Source: an uncultured Succinivibrio sp. (lineage in GTDB: Bacteria > Pseudomonadota > Gammaproteobacteria > Enterobacterales > Succinivibrionaceae). Taken from it: a stretch of DNA of 64,000 bases. Shown piece after piece: positions 40,147 to 49,308 of the stretch. A program made the position numbers and the translations under genes. The notes beneath the pieces were generated by a model that ran no database searches, was not told the origin of the DNA, and was given only the letters and a program-made list of their open reading frames with translations. The stretch is from NCBI GenBank assembly GCA_900770725.1, contig CAAGLL010000034.1, positions 31,328-95,327 of the forward strand, given 5' to 3'. Numbering within the stretch: the first letter of the stretch is position 1; each line of letters begins with the position of its first letter.

Positions 40147-41115
40147 ATGACTGAAGCAGCAGCTGTTGAAACCAGCAAGGAAAGCCAGATCAAGTCCGCC
40201 AGGAGGTGGAAGCTCATCCGCGCCCTGTTGCCGATCGCAGGCCTGATCCTGATGATCATCTTCTTCAACTACGAGACCAACGGCAGGCTCCTCAAGCACC
40301 TGCCCCTGGCGATGTCCCAGGTCTACGTCATCATGATCGCGTCCATGGGCGTGTTCTTCATCATGACGATGGGCGGACTGGACTTCTCCCAGGGCTCGAT
40401 CCTCGGATTGTCGTGCATCGTGGTGTGCGCGGTCTCCAAGTACAGCATCCCGCTTGCCATCGTGGCGGGCATCGCAACCGGCGCGGCCATAGGAGCGGTG
40501 AACGGGTACTTCTACGTCAGGCGCAAGATCAAGTCATTCATCGTGACGATCTGCACCATGTTCCTGTTCCGCGGCCTCATCAAGTACCTGACCACCAACA
40601 GCCCGGTCGCAGGCTCCCCGCAGCTTTTGATGATCGACAGCACCACCTTCAAGGTCGTGTGCACCGCAGTGGTGGTGGGCGTGGGCTTCGTGATCTTCAC
40701 CTTCACCAAGTTCGGCGTCTACCTCAAGGCCATCGGCGCGGGCGAGCAGGCGGCCAAGTTCGCCGGCATCAGGACCGACCGCATGAAGTTCATGGTCTAC
40801 GTGCTCTCAGGCGCGATCACCGGCTTCGCGGCCTTCATCAGCGCCATCAAGATCGGCTCGGTGACCTCCTCGGGCGGCAACATGCTCGAGACCCAGATCC
40901 TCATCGCGCTGGTGTTGGGCGGCATGCCGATCTCAGGCGGCGCCATGGCGAGGTTCGGCAACTGCGTGGTCGGCTCGCTGCTCTACGTGGTCCTGCTCTC
41001 GGGCCTGACCATGATGGGCTTCACCCCGCAGCTCATGCAGCTCATCCAGGGCATCGTGTTCCTGGTCTTCGTGGCGATCTTCGCTGATCGCGACTCGCTC
41101 ACGGTCATCAAGTAA
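40147..41115 (+). CDS. Sugar ABC transporter permease (second)
   Basis: RbsC-family permease, 322 residues, recognised by MGGLDFSQGSILGLSCI and VNGYFYVRRKIKSFIVTICT near the middle. Two different permease genes flank the ATPase, implying a heterodimeric membrane domain rather than the AraH or RbsC homodimer of E. coli. It is followed by araA after 47 bp. Confidence 0.9.
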   Translation: MTEAAAVETSKESQIKSARRWKLIRALLPIAGLILMIIFFNYETNGRLLKHLPLAMSQVYVIMIASMGVFFIMTMGGLDFSQGSILGLSCIVVCAVSKYSIPLAIVAGIATGAAIGAVNGYFYVRRKIKSFIVTICTMFLFRGLIKYLTTNSPVAGSPQLLMIDSTTFKVVCTAVVVGVGFVIFTFTKFGVYLKAIGAGEQAAKFAGIRTDRMKFMVYVLSGAITGFAAFISAIKIGSVTSSGGNMLETQILIALVLGGMPISGGAMARFGNCVVGSLLYVVLLSGLTMMGFTPQLMQLIQGIVFLVFVAIFADRDSLTVIK

Positions 41116-41162
41116 AGGGTTTTAGTTTCAACGGATTTACAAGAAAAAAACAGGAAATAAAT

Positions 41163-42602
41163 ATGGACAAGCTTTACTTCGTCGTCGGGTCCCAGGACCT
41201 TTACGGTGATGAGTGCCTCAGGCACGTGGCCTCCGATGCGGCCGAGATGACCGCGTTCTTCAACGAGCAGTTCAAGGGTGTCTGCCAGGTGGAACTGCTG
41301 CCCACCGTCGTCAACTCCGAGACCTGCATCAGCGACCTGCGCCGCGCGCAGTGCGATGACAACTGCATCGGCGTGATGGCGTGGATGCACACCTTCTCGC
41401 CGGCAAAGATGTGGATCAAGGGCCTCCAGGAGCTGCGCAAGCCCCTGCTGCACCTGCACACCCAGGCCAACGAGAAGCTCCCGTACGACGCCATCGACAT
41501 GGACTTCATGAACCTCAACCAGTCGGCCCACGGCGACCGCGAGTTCAGCTTCATCCTCTCGAGGATGCGCATCCGCCACCAGACCGTCGCCGGCTACTAC
41601 AAGCACCAGGACGTGCTCGACGAGATCCGCCGCTTCATCGACGTGGCGCGCGCGGTCTCCTTCTCCAGGAAGCTCAAGGTCGCGTCCTTCGGCAACAACA
41701 TGAGGGAAGTGGCGGTCACCGACGGCGATCGCGTCGAGTCGCAGATCGTCTATGGCTGGGAGTGCAACTACTTCGCAGTGGGCGATCTCGTGGACATCAT
41801 CAACGCCGTCACCGACAAGGAAGTCGACGCCAAGATGGCCGAGTACGAGTCCAAGTACACCATGAAGACCAAGAACATCGCCGCAGTGCGCGAGCAGGCC
41901 CGCTACGAGGTGGCGCTCGACAAGTTCCTCGCCCAGAACGGCGTGGGCGCCTTCGCCGACACCTTCCAGGACCTCCACGGCTTCAAGCAGCTGCCGGGCA
42001 TCGCCGCGCAGAACCTGATGGGCCGCGGCATCGGCTTCGGGCCCGAGGGCGACTACAAGACCTCCGCGCTTTCAGCGGTGTTCATGAACATGGCCAAGGG
42101 CCGCAAGGGCCACACCGGCTTCATCGAGGACTACACCTACGACCTTACAAAGGGCCAGGAAGTGGAGCTTGCCTCCCACATGCTCGAGGTCCCGGTCGAC
42201 TTCGCGGCGACCAAGCCTGAGATCGACGTCCTCCCGCTGGGCATCGGCGGCAAGGAGGATCCTGCCCGCCTGATCTTCGACGGCATCCAGGGCGACGGCG
42301 TCCAGGTCTGCATGACCGACTTGGGCGACCACTTCAGGATCATCTGCGCGGACATCGAGCTCATCAAGCAGCCCAAGCCCATGCCGAAGCTCCCGGTGGC
42401 CAGGATCATGTTCCGCCACAAGCCGAACTTCAAGATTGGCACCGAGGGCTGGTGCTACGCAGGCGGCGCCCACCACAGCGTGGTCTCCACCGCCCTCGAC
42501 AGGCGCGACATCGAGATGTTCTGCAAGTTCACCGGCACTGAGCTTGTGACCATCGGCGACGACACCACCGAGGAAGACCTGATGAAGTTCTCCGCAAGGT
42601 GA
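41163..42602 (+). CDS. araA: L-arabinose isomerase
   Basis: Converts L-arabinose to L-ribulose, 479 residues, a little shorter than the E. coli enzyme. Conserved segments are WMHTFSPAKMWIKGL, IDMDFMNLNQSAHGDREF, FGNNMREVAVTDGD, EDYTYDLTKGQEVELASHML and GGAHHSVVS. It is the last gene of the transporter operon. araB and araD are not in the window. Confidence 0.96.
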   Translation: MDKLYFVVGSQDLYGDECLRHVASDAAEMTAFFNEQFKGVCQVELLPTVVNSETCISDLRRAQCDDNCIGVMAWMHTFSPAKMWIKGLQELRKPLLHLHTQANEKLPYDAIDMDFMNLNQSAHGDREFSFILSRMRIRHQTVAGYYKHQDVLDEIRRFIDVARAVSFSRKLKVASFGNNMREVAVTDGDRVESQIVYGWECNYFAVGDLVDIINAVTDKEVDAKMAEYESKYTMKTKNIAAVREQARYEVALDKFLAQNGVGAFADTFQDLHGFKQLPGIAAQNLMGRGIGFGPEGDYKTSALSAVFMNMAKGRKGHTGFIEDYTYDLTKGQEVELASHMLEVPVDFAATKPEIDVLPLGIGGKEDPARLIFDGIQGDGVQVCMTDLGDHFRIICADIELIKQPKPMPKLPVARIMFRHKPNFKIGTEGWCYAGGAHHSVVSTALDRRDIEMFCKFTGTELVTIGDDTTEEDLMKFSAR

Positions 42603-42625
42603 GCGGAGCCTGAAAGGGCATAAAG

Positions 42626-42660
42626 CAAGGCCCGGCGCCAGTTCATGGCGCCGGGCCTTG
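42626..42660. terminator. Strong hairpin between araA and nfuA
   Basis: CAAGGCCCGGCGCC (42626-42639), seven-base loop, GGCGCCGGGCCTTG (42647-42660): a perfect 14-bp stem 24 bp after araA and 27 bp after the convergent nfuA. The T-runs are short on both sides, so it may act bidirectionally or only weakly. Confidence 0.7.
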
Positions 42661-42686
42661 TCGTAACCGCCTTCGGTGTTTTCAGA

Positions 42687-43277
42687 TCAGGCGTAGGTCT
42701 CGTCGGTCTTGACGTGCTCGGTGACGTCGATGACGTCCTTGATCATGCCGGGGAAGGCCTGGTTGAGCTGGGTCTTGATGCCGTCCTGGAGCGTGACGCC
42801 TGCAAGCGAGCAGCCCAGGCACCCGCCTTCGAACTTGACCTTCACCACGCCGTCGTCGGTGACGTCGGCAAGCTCGACCGCGCCGCCGTGCCCTGCAAGC
42901 GAGGGGCTCACGACGTTCTTGATGAAGAGCGCGACCTTGTCCTTGAGGGAAGCGTCCTCAGGCAGCGGGCTCTTGGTGAGGTTGGGGGCGTGGAAGGTCA
43001 GCAGGTCCTCGCCGTCGTCGTCCTTGCCCAGGTCGAGCACGGAGCCGTCGAGGTACTCGGAGACGCCCTCGTCGATGACGATCTCAAAGCCCTTCATCTG
43101 GAAGTGCTCGTCGGCCTTGGTGATGTATTCCTTGGGGCAGTAGAGGATCCCGCACTGCGCGCCCGGGGTGCCGGGGTTGGTGGCGGTCAGGCGGATCGCA
43201 AGTCCCTCCATCTTCTGCTTGCTGATGATCTTGAGGAAATACTCCTGAGCCTTCTCGCTCACTGAAATCTTGCTCAT
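42687..43277 (-). CDS. nfuA: Fe-S biogenesis scaffold NfuA
   Basis: Carries [4Fe-4S] clusters to apoproteins, 196 residues. A degenerate A-type N-terminal domain (MSKISVSEKAQEYFLKI) is followed by an Nfu domain with the cluster-ligand pair C153-x2-C156 in GGCLGCSLAG. The start at 43277 has GAGG upstream; the frame is open further but without homology. gntX, which separates it from bioH in E. coli, is not adjacent. Confidence 0.95.
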   Translation of the reverse strand: MSKISVSEKAQEYFLKIISKQKMEGLAIRLTATNPGTPGAQCGILYCPKEYITKADEHFQMKGFEIVIDEGVSEYLDGSVLDLGKDDDGEDLLTFHAPNLTKSPLPEDASLKDKVALFIKNVVSPSLAGHGGAVELADVTDDGVVKVKFEGGCLGCSLAGVTLQDGIKTQLNQAFPGMIKDVIDVTEHVKTDETYA

Positions 43278-43592
43278 TTGAGCCTCGCTGTGGATTTGTC
43301 GGTGCTTTTGAATCTGACTGATTATACAGTGCGCCTCCGTCCCCCAAGGGGTCATGAGAAGGATTTGCACGGGGCTTGGCAAAGGCAGTTCCCAAGACGA
43401 GGTTTCTGTATGGAAGATCGAGGCGGGTTTGCAAATCTTAATGGTTGAATATCATGTTGTTAACCAGCGTGTGCAATGCTTGGGAATGGACTTGTAATTT
43501 TTTTTCAAACCTGCCTCGCGGCACCCTATCTACGATAAAATGTCGCGTTAGTTAGTTCTCCGAGGCAACTCGGTTATTTATGGAGAAAAGCA
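43278..43592. promoter_or_regulatory. 315-bp divergent region between nfuA and pckA
   Basis: No gene. It holds the nfuA promoter (minus) and the pckA promoter (plus), an AT-rich tract (TTTTTTTT near 43500) and, in the pckA leader, a small hairpin CCGAG-GCAA-CTCGG (43560-43573). I see no CRP consensus site. Confidence 0.6.
43504..43532 (+). promoter_or_regulatory. Candidate pckA promoter
   Basis: TTCAAA (43504-43509), 17 bp, TATCTA (43527-43532), after a T-rich tract. A second -10-like TAAAAT is at 43536-43541. Confidence 0.35.
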
Positions 43593-45206
43593 ATGAGCTT
43601 ATTTGACGAGCTTTCCTTAGCGAAGTATGGCATCTCTTCTGCTGCCAGCATCACTTACAATCCGACCTACCAGCAGCTGTTCGCCGACGAGACCGTCGAG
43701 GGCCTGACCGGCTACGACAAGGGCGTCGTCACCAACATGGGCGCCGTTGACGTCATGACCGGCATCTACACCGGCCGTTCCCCTAAGGACAAGTTCATCG
43801 TCAAGGACAAGACCACCGAGAACACCTTCTGGTGGAACTCCCCTGAGTTCAAGAACGACAACAAGCCGCTCTCCACCGAGTCCTGGAACGAGCTCAAGAA
43901 GCTGGCTGGCAAGGAGCTTTCCAACAAGAAGCTGTACGTTGTCGACTGCTTCTGCGGCGCCAACGCCAACACCCGCATGAGCATCCGCTTCGTGATGGAA
44001 GTCGCCTGGCAGGCCCACTTCGTCACCAACATGTTCATCCGCCCGACCCCCGAGGAGCTCGAGTCCTTCAAGCCTGACTTCGTGGTCCTGAACGCCGCCA
44101 AGGCCAAGGTCGAGAACTTCAAGGAGCTGGGCCTCAACTCCGAGACTGCCGTGGTCTTCAACCTGACCGAGCGCATGCAGATCATCCTCAACACCTGGTA
44201 CGGCGGCGAGATGAAGAAGGGCATGTTCTCCATGATGAACTACTTCCTCCCGCTCAAGGGCATCGCCGCGATGCACTGCTCTGCCAACACCGACAAGGAA
44301 GGCAAGAACACCGCCATCTTCTTCGGCCTGTCCGGCACCGGCAAGACCACCCTCTCCACCGACCCGAAGCGCCTCCTCATTGGCGACGACGAGCACGGCT
44401 GGGATGACGACGGCGTCTTCAACTTCGAAGGCGGCTGCTATGCCAAGGTGATCAACCTCTCCAAGGAGAACGAGCCTGACATTTGGAACGCCATCAAGCG
44501 CAACGCCCTGCTCGAGAACGTGACCACCGACAAGGCCGGCAACGTCGACTTCGCCGACAAGTCCGTCACCGAGAACACCCGCGTGTCCTACCCGATCTTC
44601 CACATCAAGAACATCGTCCGCCCGATCTCCAAGGGCCCTGCGGCAAAGCGCGTGATCTTCCTGTCGGCTGATGCCTTCGGCGTCCTGCCTCCGGTCTCCC
44701 TGCTCGACAAGAACCAGACCAAGTACTACTTCCTCTCCGGCTTCACCGCAAAGCTGGCCGGCACCGAGCGCGGCATCACCGAGCCTACCCCGACCTTCTC
44801 GCCTTGCTTCGGCGCTGCCTTCCTGTCGCTGCCTCCTACCACCTATGCTGACGTGCTCGTCAAGCGCATGGACGCTTCCGGCGCCCGCGCGTACCTCGTC
44901 AACACCGGCTGGAACGGCACCGGCAAGCGCATCTCCATCAAGGACACCCGCGGCATCATCGACGCGATCCTCGACGGCTCCATCGACAAGGCCCCGACCA
45001 AGAAGATCCCGTTCTTCTCGTTCGTCGTCCCGACCGCCCTTCCGGGCGTCGATCCTGCCATTCTCGACCCTCGCGACACCTACAAGGATGCCTCCGAGTG
45101 GGAGAAGAAGGCCAAGGACCTCTCCGAGCGCTTCATCAAGAACTTCGCCAAGTTCGCTGCGTTCGACAAGGATGGCGCCCTCAAGGCTGCTGGCCCGCAG
45201 CTCTAA
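43593..45206 (+). CDS. pckA: ATP-dependent phosphoenolpyruvate carboxykinase
   Basis: Interconverts oxaloacetate and PEP with ADP/ATP, 537 residues. The kinase P-loop GLSGTGKTT starts at residue 245. [13 protein letters not shown], the metal-site lysine region and DDEHGWDD are present. Codon choice is strongly biased (AAC, AAG, CTC and GGC almost throughout), as for a very highly expressed gene. In succinate-forming relatives such as Anaerobiospirillum this enzyme runs in the carboxylating direction to fix CO2 and make ATP; that role here is inference. Confidence 0.97.
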   Translation: MSLFDELSLAKYGISSAASITYNPTYQQLFADETVEGLTGYDKGVVTNMGAVDVMTGIYTGRSPKDKFIVKDKTTENTFWWNSPEFKNDNKPLSTESWNELKKLAGKELSNKKLYVVDCFCGANANTRMSIRFVMEVAWQAHFVTNMFIRPTPEELESFKPDFVVLNAAKAKVENFKELGLNSETAVVFNLTERMQIILNTWYGGEMKKGMFSMMNYFLPLKGIAAMHCSANTDKEGKNTAIFFGLSGTGKTTLSTDPKRLLIGDDEHGWDDDGVFNFEGGCYAKVINLSKENEPDIWNAIKRNALLENVTTDKAGNVDFADKSVTENTRVSYPIFHIKNIVRPISKGPAAKRVIFLSADAFGVLPPVSLLDKNQTKYYFLSGFTAKLAGTERGITEPTPTFSPCFGAAFLSLPPTTYADVLVKRMDASGARAYLVNTGWNGTGKRISIKDTRGIIDAILDGSIDKAPTKKIPFFSFVVPTALPGVDPAILDPRDTYKDASEWEKKAKDLSERFIKNFAKFAAFDKDGALKAAGPQL

Positions 45207-45245
45207 TTTGAGCCAAAGCCAGCCTTAAAGGCTTGAGACATAGAC

Positions 45246-45272
45246 GACCCGGCATGCCATGCATGCCGGGTC
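45246..45272 (+). terminator. Hairpin after pckA
   Basis: GACCCGGCATGC (45246-45257), loop CAT, GCATGCCGGGTC (45261-45272), 39 bp after the pckA stop. The following bases TTGTGCT form a weak T-run, so read-through into greB is possible. Confidence 0.65.
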
Positions 45273-45296
45273 TTGTGCTGTATGGAGCAGGTGAAA

Positions 45297-45914
45297 ATGG
45301 CAAAACCCTACATTACCCGCGAAGGATACGATCAGCTCCACAAGGAGCTCGACTACCTGTGGAACGTGAAGCGCCCCGACGTGACCGCCAAGGTCGCGTG
45401 GGCGGCGAGCCTGGGCGACCGCTCGGAGAATGCCGACTACCACTACAACAAGAGGCTTCTGGGGCAGATCGACCGCCGCGTGCGCTTCCTCAGGCACTGC
45501 ATGAACGATCTGCAGGTGATCACCTACAACCCCCAGCAGGAGGGCAAGGTGTTCTTCGGGGCCTACGTCGAGATCGAGTCCGACGACGACAACCCGGTGA
45601 CCATGAGGATCCGCATCGTCGGCGCCGAGGAGATCTTCGGGCGCGACAACTACATCTCGGTGGACTCCCCGATGGCGCGCGCGCTATTGGGCAAGCAGGT
45701 CGATGACGAGGCCACGGTGAAGACTCCCAAGGGCGACAAGATCTGGTACGTCAACAAGATCTCCTACAAGGCCCCCGAGTGGTTCGAGGAGCTGCCCATC
45801 GAGGACCGCTTCCTGCGCGAGGATGATGATCAGCAGGAGGAAGCCGTCGAAGAGGTTTCAGAGGAAGAGCAGAAGAAGATCCAGGAAGAGTACATGGCCA
45901 CGCTGGTCAAGTGA
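45297..45914 (+). CDS. greB: Transcription elongation factor GreB
   Basis: Stimulates RNA cleavage by backtracked RNA polymerase, 205 residues. The N-terminal coiled coil has the acidic tip segment AASLGDRSENADYHYNK, then a FKBP-like C-terminal domain (FGAYVEIESDDDNP). A Glu/Asp/Gln-rich tail of about 40 residues extends beyond the E. coli length. The start at 45297 has AGGTG upstream. pckA, greB and hslO cluster loosely in E. coli too. Confidence 0.95.
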   Translation: MAKPYITREGYDQLHKELDYLWNVKRPDVTAKVAWAASLGDRSENADYHYNKRLLGQIDRRVRFLRHCMNDLQVITYNPQQEGKVFFGAYVEIESDDDNPVTMRIRIVGAEEIFGRDNYISVDSPMARALLGKQVDDEATVKTPKGDKIWYVNKISYKAPEWFEELPIEDRFLREDDDQQEEAVEEVSEEEQKKIQEEYMATLVK

Positions 45915-45915
45915 C

Positions 45916-46503
45916 TCAGGCTATGAGGCTCAGGTTCTGCCCGGGGTTGTAGTTCCTGACTATGCCGTTGTAGCGCGCGCTCACGGCCTTTGAGGCAAGG
46001 CTGTCCTGCCCGTCCTGGGCAGCCTCGGATGAGTAGCGCGCGAACGACGGGTGCAAGCCCCCGCTCCTGCGGATCCCCTTATCCTCCCGCGCGCTTTGTG
46101 CCGATCCAGAATAGGATGCGGCAACCGACTGGGCCGAGCTCTCTGCAGCTGTCCCTTGGCCTTGGGAGACCCTCGATGCGGACTGCAGCGCCTGCGACTG
46201 CGCAGTCTGGGCAGTGCTCTTGCCCCCGGCGCCTTCGCTGCCGCCGTTTCCCTTTGAAGAGCCCTTGCCGCCGCCTTGCTGCTTGCGCCTGCCATCCTCG
46301 GTGATTACTACCTGGGACTGGGCGTAGAGGGTGGAGTTGGTCCCTGAAGTGCCTTGGGAAGCCGCTTGTTCTGAGGCGGCGGAGTTCTGTGATTCGACAG
46401 GCTGGGGGATGGTCTGGCGGGCAAGATTGTCCCTCTTGGCCCCCTCGACGCTAGGCGAGAAGACTGGCGGCGCTATGTTGGCGGCATAAGTTGCAACTTC
46501 CAT
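45916..46503 (-). CDS. Low-complexity hypothetical protein
   Basis: A 195-residue protein dominated by Ser, Ala, Gln and Gly, without signal peptide or membrane segment. Only the ends look conserved: an N-terminal block with AKRDNLARQTIPQP and a C-terminal RYNGIVRNYNPG. The N-terminal block resembles the start of SprA-related putative metalloproteases of gammaproteobacteria, but the catalytic domain of that family is missing, so this may be a shortened relative or an unrelated protein. A short interval separates it from convergent greB. Confidence 0.6.
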   Translation of the reverse strand: MEVATYAANIAPPVFSPSVEGAKRDNLARQTIPQPVESQNSAASEQAASQGTSGTNSTLYAQSQVVITEDGRRKQQGGGKGSSKGNGGSEGAGGKSTAQTAQSQALQSASRVSQGQGTAAESSAQSVAASYSGSAQSAREDKGIRRSGGLHPSFARYSSEAAQDGQDSLASKAVSARYNGIVRNYNPGQNLSLIA

Positions 46504-46603
46504 TTGGCCAATTCCCTAGGCACACTTTTCCTTCATCATTGTTAACGGCATTTTTTGAAGAGGCCTTTAACAAAATGCAGAAAAAATTTTTAACTAAGGA
46601 ATT

Positions 46604-47389
46604 TCAGTAAGTTAAAAAGGAATCGACCGCTTTTGCGAAGGATTCTGGCTCGGTAATGAAGGGCATGTGGGCGGAATTGGGGAGCACGGCGCAGGTGCTC
46701 CCAGGCCTTCTTGCCATGAGATCAGCCTGCGCGGGCGGCACCAGCAGGTCATGCTTTCCAAAGAGGTGCAGCGCAGGGGTTTTCATGCGCATGAAATCGC
46801 CCCGCTCGTCGGCTGCGGCCATGATGCCGATCCCGGCTTTGAGCACGCTGTAGGGCGGCAGCTTGAACTGCCTGAAGCACTCTGCTATGTGCTCGCCGCC
46901 CAAGCCGCGGCGCTGGGCTGCATAGAAGAGGCCGATGAGGTGGGGCGCCGATCTTGGAGTTAATGCCTCAAGCAGCTTCCTGACGTAGCGCTCCTTGAGG
47001 CCTGGGTTTCCTGGCCCTTCAGGCAGGCGGGGGCTGCCGCAGACGGTGACGAGCCTGCCATCGAACATCCCGCGGGCGCACAGGGCGATCCCAAATAGCG
47101 AGGAGAGCGACCAGCACATGAGGTCGCAGCCTTCAGGCAGCGTGGCTGCAAGCAGATGCAGCGTGCGATCGAAGCTCGGCGCCGCATCTGCAAGATCGGC
47201 GCTCCTGCCGTAGCCCGGCATGTCTATGAGGAGCACGCGCCTTTTTGGGAAAAGCGCGCTTATGCATGAGGTGAATGAGGAGTCGGCGGCCCAGCCGTGG
47301 GTCACGGCAAGGGGCCGCCCGGACGATGGGCCTGCGGCGAGGAAGCCGAGCTTGCGCCCGGCCCCTGCGCCGCCTAGTCCGTCAGACAT
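46604..47389 (-). CDS. bioH: BioH-like alpha/beta hydrolase
   Basis: Probable pimeloyl-ACP methyl ester carboxylesterase, which frees pimeloyl-ACP for biotin synthesis, 261 residues. The oxyanion motif [10 protein letters not shown], the nucleophile elbow CWSLSSLFG (E. coli WSLGG), the Asp in [10 protein letters not shown] and the His in NSAHMPF are present. The elbow has Ser where Gly is usual. It overlaps ribB by 8 bp. E. coli bioH lies near nfuA, as here. Another ester substrate cannot be excluded. Confidence 0.72.
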   Translation of the reverse strand: MSDGLGGAGAGRKLGFLAAGPSSGRPLAVTHGWAADSSFTSCISALFPKRRVLLIDMPGYGRSADLADAAPSFDRTLHLLAATLPEGCDLMCWSLSSLFGIALCARGMFDGRLVTVCGSPRLPEGPGNPGLKERYVRKLLEALTPRSAPHLIGLFYAAQRRGLGGEHIAECFRQFKLPPYSVLKAGIGIMAAADERGDFMRMKTPALHLFGKHDLLVPPAQADLMARRPGSTCAVLPNSAHMPFITEPESFAKAVDSFLTY

Positions 47390-48032
47390 TGTGCTTTTCG
47401 CGGTACTTGATGAGGTCGGCGATGGTGACTGCGGTGAGATCGTGGTCGAGCGCGAAGTTGACGACGCGCGGGAGCTTGGCCATCAGGCCGTCGGGCGCGC
47501 AGAGCTCGCAGAGCACGCCTGCAGGCTCGAGGCCTGCCAGGCGGGCGAAGTCGACCGAGGCCTCGGTGTGGCCGTCGCGCTCGAGCACTCCGCCTTCCTT
47601 GGCGATGAGCGGGAAGGTGTGGCCCGGGGCCACGAGATCAGAGGGCTTGCCCTCGGGGTTTATCACGGCGCGGACGGCCTTGACGCGGTCGGGGGCGGAG
47701 ACGCCGGTGGTGACGCCCTGGGCGGCGTCGACCGAGACGGTGAACGCGGTGCCGTAGGTCGAGGTGTTGTGGGAGACCATCAGGTTGAGGCCCATGCGCT
47801 TGGCCTGCGACTCGTGGATGCAGACGCAGACGATCCCCGAGCACTCGCGGATCATGAACGCCATCTGGGCGTCGGTTATGGTCTGCGCCGCAAAGATCAG
47901 ATCGCCTTCGTTCTCGCGATCCTCGTTGTCGGCGACCATGATGCCGCGGCCCTTGCGCAGGGCTTCGAGGGCGGCTTCGACGCGCTCGTCGCTGTCGGAG
48001 CCGAATACTTCAAGCAGGCTTTTCCTGGACAT
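47382..48032 (-). CDS. ribB: 3,4-dihydroxy-2-butanone-4-phosphate synthase
   Basis: Makes the four-carbon precursor of riboflavin from ribulose-5-phosphate, 216 residues, a stand-alone RibB without the RibA domain. The metal/active-site loop EDRENEGD is at 37-44, and [16 protein letters not shown] and [14 protein letters not shown] are intact. The leader is about 70 bp, too short and without the conserved helices for an FMN riboswitch. Confidence 0.96.
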   Translation of the reverse strand: MSRKSLLEVFGSDSDERVEAALEALRKGRGIMVADNEDRENEGDLIFAAQTITDAQMAFMIRECSGIVCVCIHESQAKRMGLNLMVSHNTSTYGTAFTVSVDAAQGVTTGVSAPDRVKAVRAVINPEGKPSDLVAPGHTFPLIAKEGGVLERDGHTEASVDFARLAGLEPAGVLCELCAPDGLMAKLPRVVNFALDHDLTAVTIADLIKYREKHNV

Positions 48033-48102
48033 TGTTGTTCTCTCGTTTTAAGTCAAAAAGCGTGTAAGCGATTATAGCCTTGAATGGGCGCGATCCCTGA
48101 GG

Positions 48103-49308
48103 TCAGGGATACACCGTCCTTTCCTTTGGATCCTTGAGCTTGGCGAGCACCAGGGCTCCGACGGCCAGCGCCGGGAGCACCGTGACCGCAAAGCCGGCCT
48201 GCAGGCCTACCACGTCGCCGATGGCGCCGGTTATGACCGAGAGCATGTAGCCTATGCCGAAGGTGAAGCCGAGCATCATCGAGGTCGCGAAAGCCGCGGC
48301 CTGGCGGGAGAGCAGCCTCTCGGACCAGACGATGGCCGCCGGGGTCGAGCCGTAGAGCCCGGCGCCGGTCATGAAGAGCGCGACATACGAGAGCGGGCTC
48401 AGGTCGGCGCGCCACAGGAAGAGCGAGCAGAAGAAGAACGAGACCACGTAGGACCCCATGATGATCTTCTTGAGGCCGGCGCGCATCGCCGCGCCGCCCA
48501 CTGCAAGCCCGCCGGTCGCGGTGCCAAGCAGCATGACCATGGAGGCGGTGGCGCTTGAGACGCTGTCAAAGCCGTGGGATGAGAGCAGCAGCGGCAGGTA
48601 CATGATGAACGCGCAGTAGCACCAGGAGCGCAACCCTATGCTCACCGTCAGCAGCATGAACTGGCGGTTGTGCAGGATGTCGCGGGCGCTAGGCAGCTCC
48701 GCCGCGGCGCTTGGCGCGGGGTCGCGCACGTGCAGCCTCCTCATGCAGATGAGCGCCGTGGTGAGCACGGCCGGCAGCGAGAGCCATGGCAGGCTGGAGT
48801 CGCTGAAGTAGTCGAGGAAGATGGCGACCGCGACCGGCGCGATGGCAAAGCCGATGTTGCCGCCTGCGATGAAGATCGAGGTCGCCAGCACGTCGCGGCC
48901 CTTGGGGGCGATCGAGGGGACGATTCCGCCGGCGACGGGGTGGAAGCCTGAGGCGCAGAAGCCCGAGAGCAGGATGAACACGAGCAGCATCCACACCGAG
49001 TTCACGAGCGTGACCGCGCAGGCGAACACCGCGCCGGTGAGGATCGAGGCGGGCATGATCCAGCCGACGCCGTGGCGGTCGGCGTAGAGGCCGATGGGCG
49101 GCTGCAGGAAGCTGCAGACGACCTGGAAGACCATGAAGAGCGCGCCGCACTCGGAGTATGAGAGCCCGAAGCGCTTTGCGAGCATCGGCAGCAGTATGGG
49201 CAGGATGTCGCAGAAGAAGTCGGCCATGAAGTGGCCGCAGCCCATGATGAATACATTGCTCCAGCTGCGCTCGGGCCCGCGCGGCGCGGGAATGGCAGCA
49301 GTGCTCAT
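48103..49308 (-). CDS. MFS transporter, fosmidomycin-resistance (Fsr) type
   Basis: A 401-residue major facilitator with twelve predicted membrane segments. GHFMADFFCDILPILLPML and LYADRHGVGWI resemble Fsr and related exporters. The start at 49308 overlaps the hslO stop (ATGA) with GAGG eight bases away; an ATG at 49314 is less well placed. Substrate unknown. Coupling to the redox chaperone gene is probably only economy of space. Confidence 0.8.
   Translation of the reverse strand: MSTAAIPAPRGPERSWSNVFIMGCGHFMADFFCDILPILLPMLAKRFGLSYSECGALFMVFQVVCSFLQPPIGLYADRHGVGWIMPASILTGAVFACAVTLVNSVWMLLVFILLSGFCASGFHPVAGGIVPSIAPKGRDVLATSIFIAGGNIGFAIAPVAVAIFLDYFSDSSLPWLSLPAVLTTALICMRRLHVRDPAPSAAAELPSARDILHNRQFMLLTVSIGLRSWCYCAFIMYLPLLLSSHGFDSVSSATASMVMLLGTATGGLAVGGAAMRAGLKKIIMGSYVVSFFFCSLFLWRADLSPLSYVALFMTGAGLYGSTPAAIVWSERLLSRQAAAFATSMMLGFTFGIGYMLSVITGAIGDVVGLQAGFAVTVLPALAVGALVLAKLKDPKERTVYP

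Noticed and set aside
42626..42660. Treating the araA-nfuA and argH-dut hairpins as members of one REP family
   Set aside because: Both are long GC stems between convergent genes, but their sequences are not alike beyond the GGCGCC core.
48033..48102. FMN riboswitch before ribB
   Set aside because: The space is too short and none of the conserved helices can be recognised.
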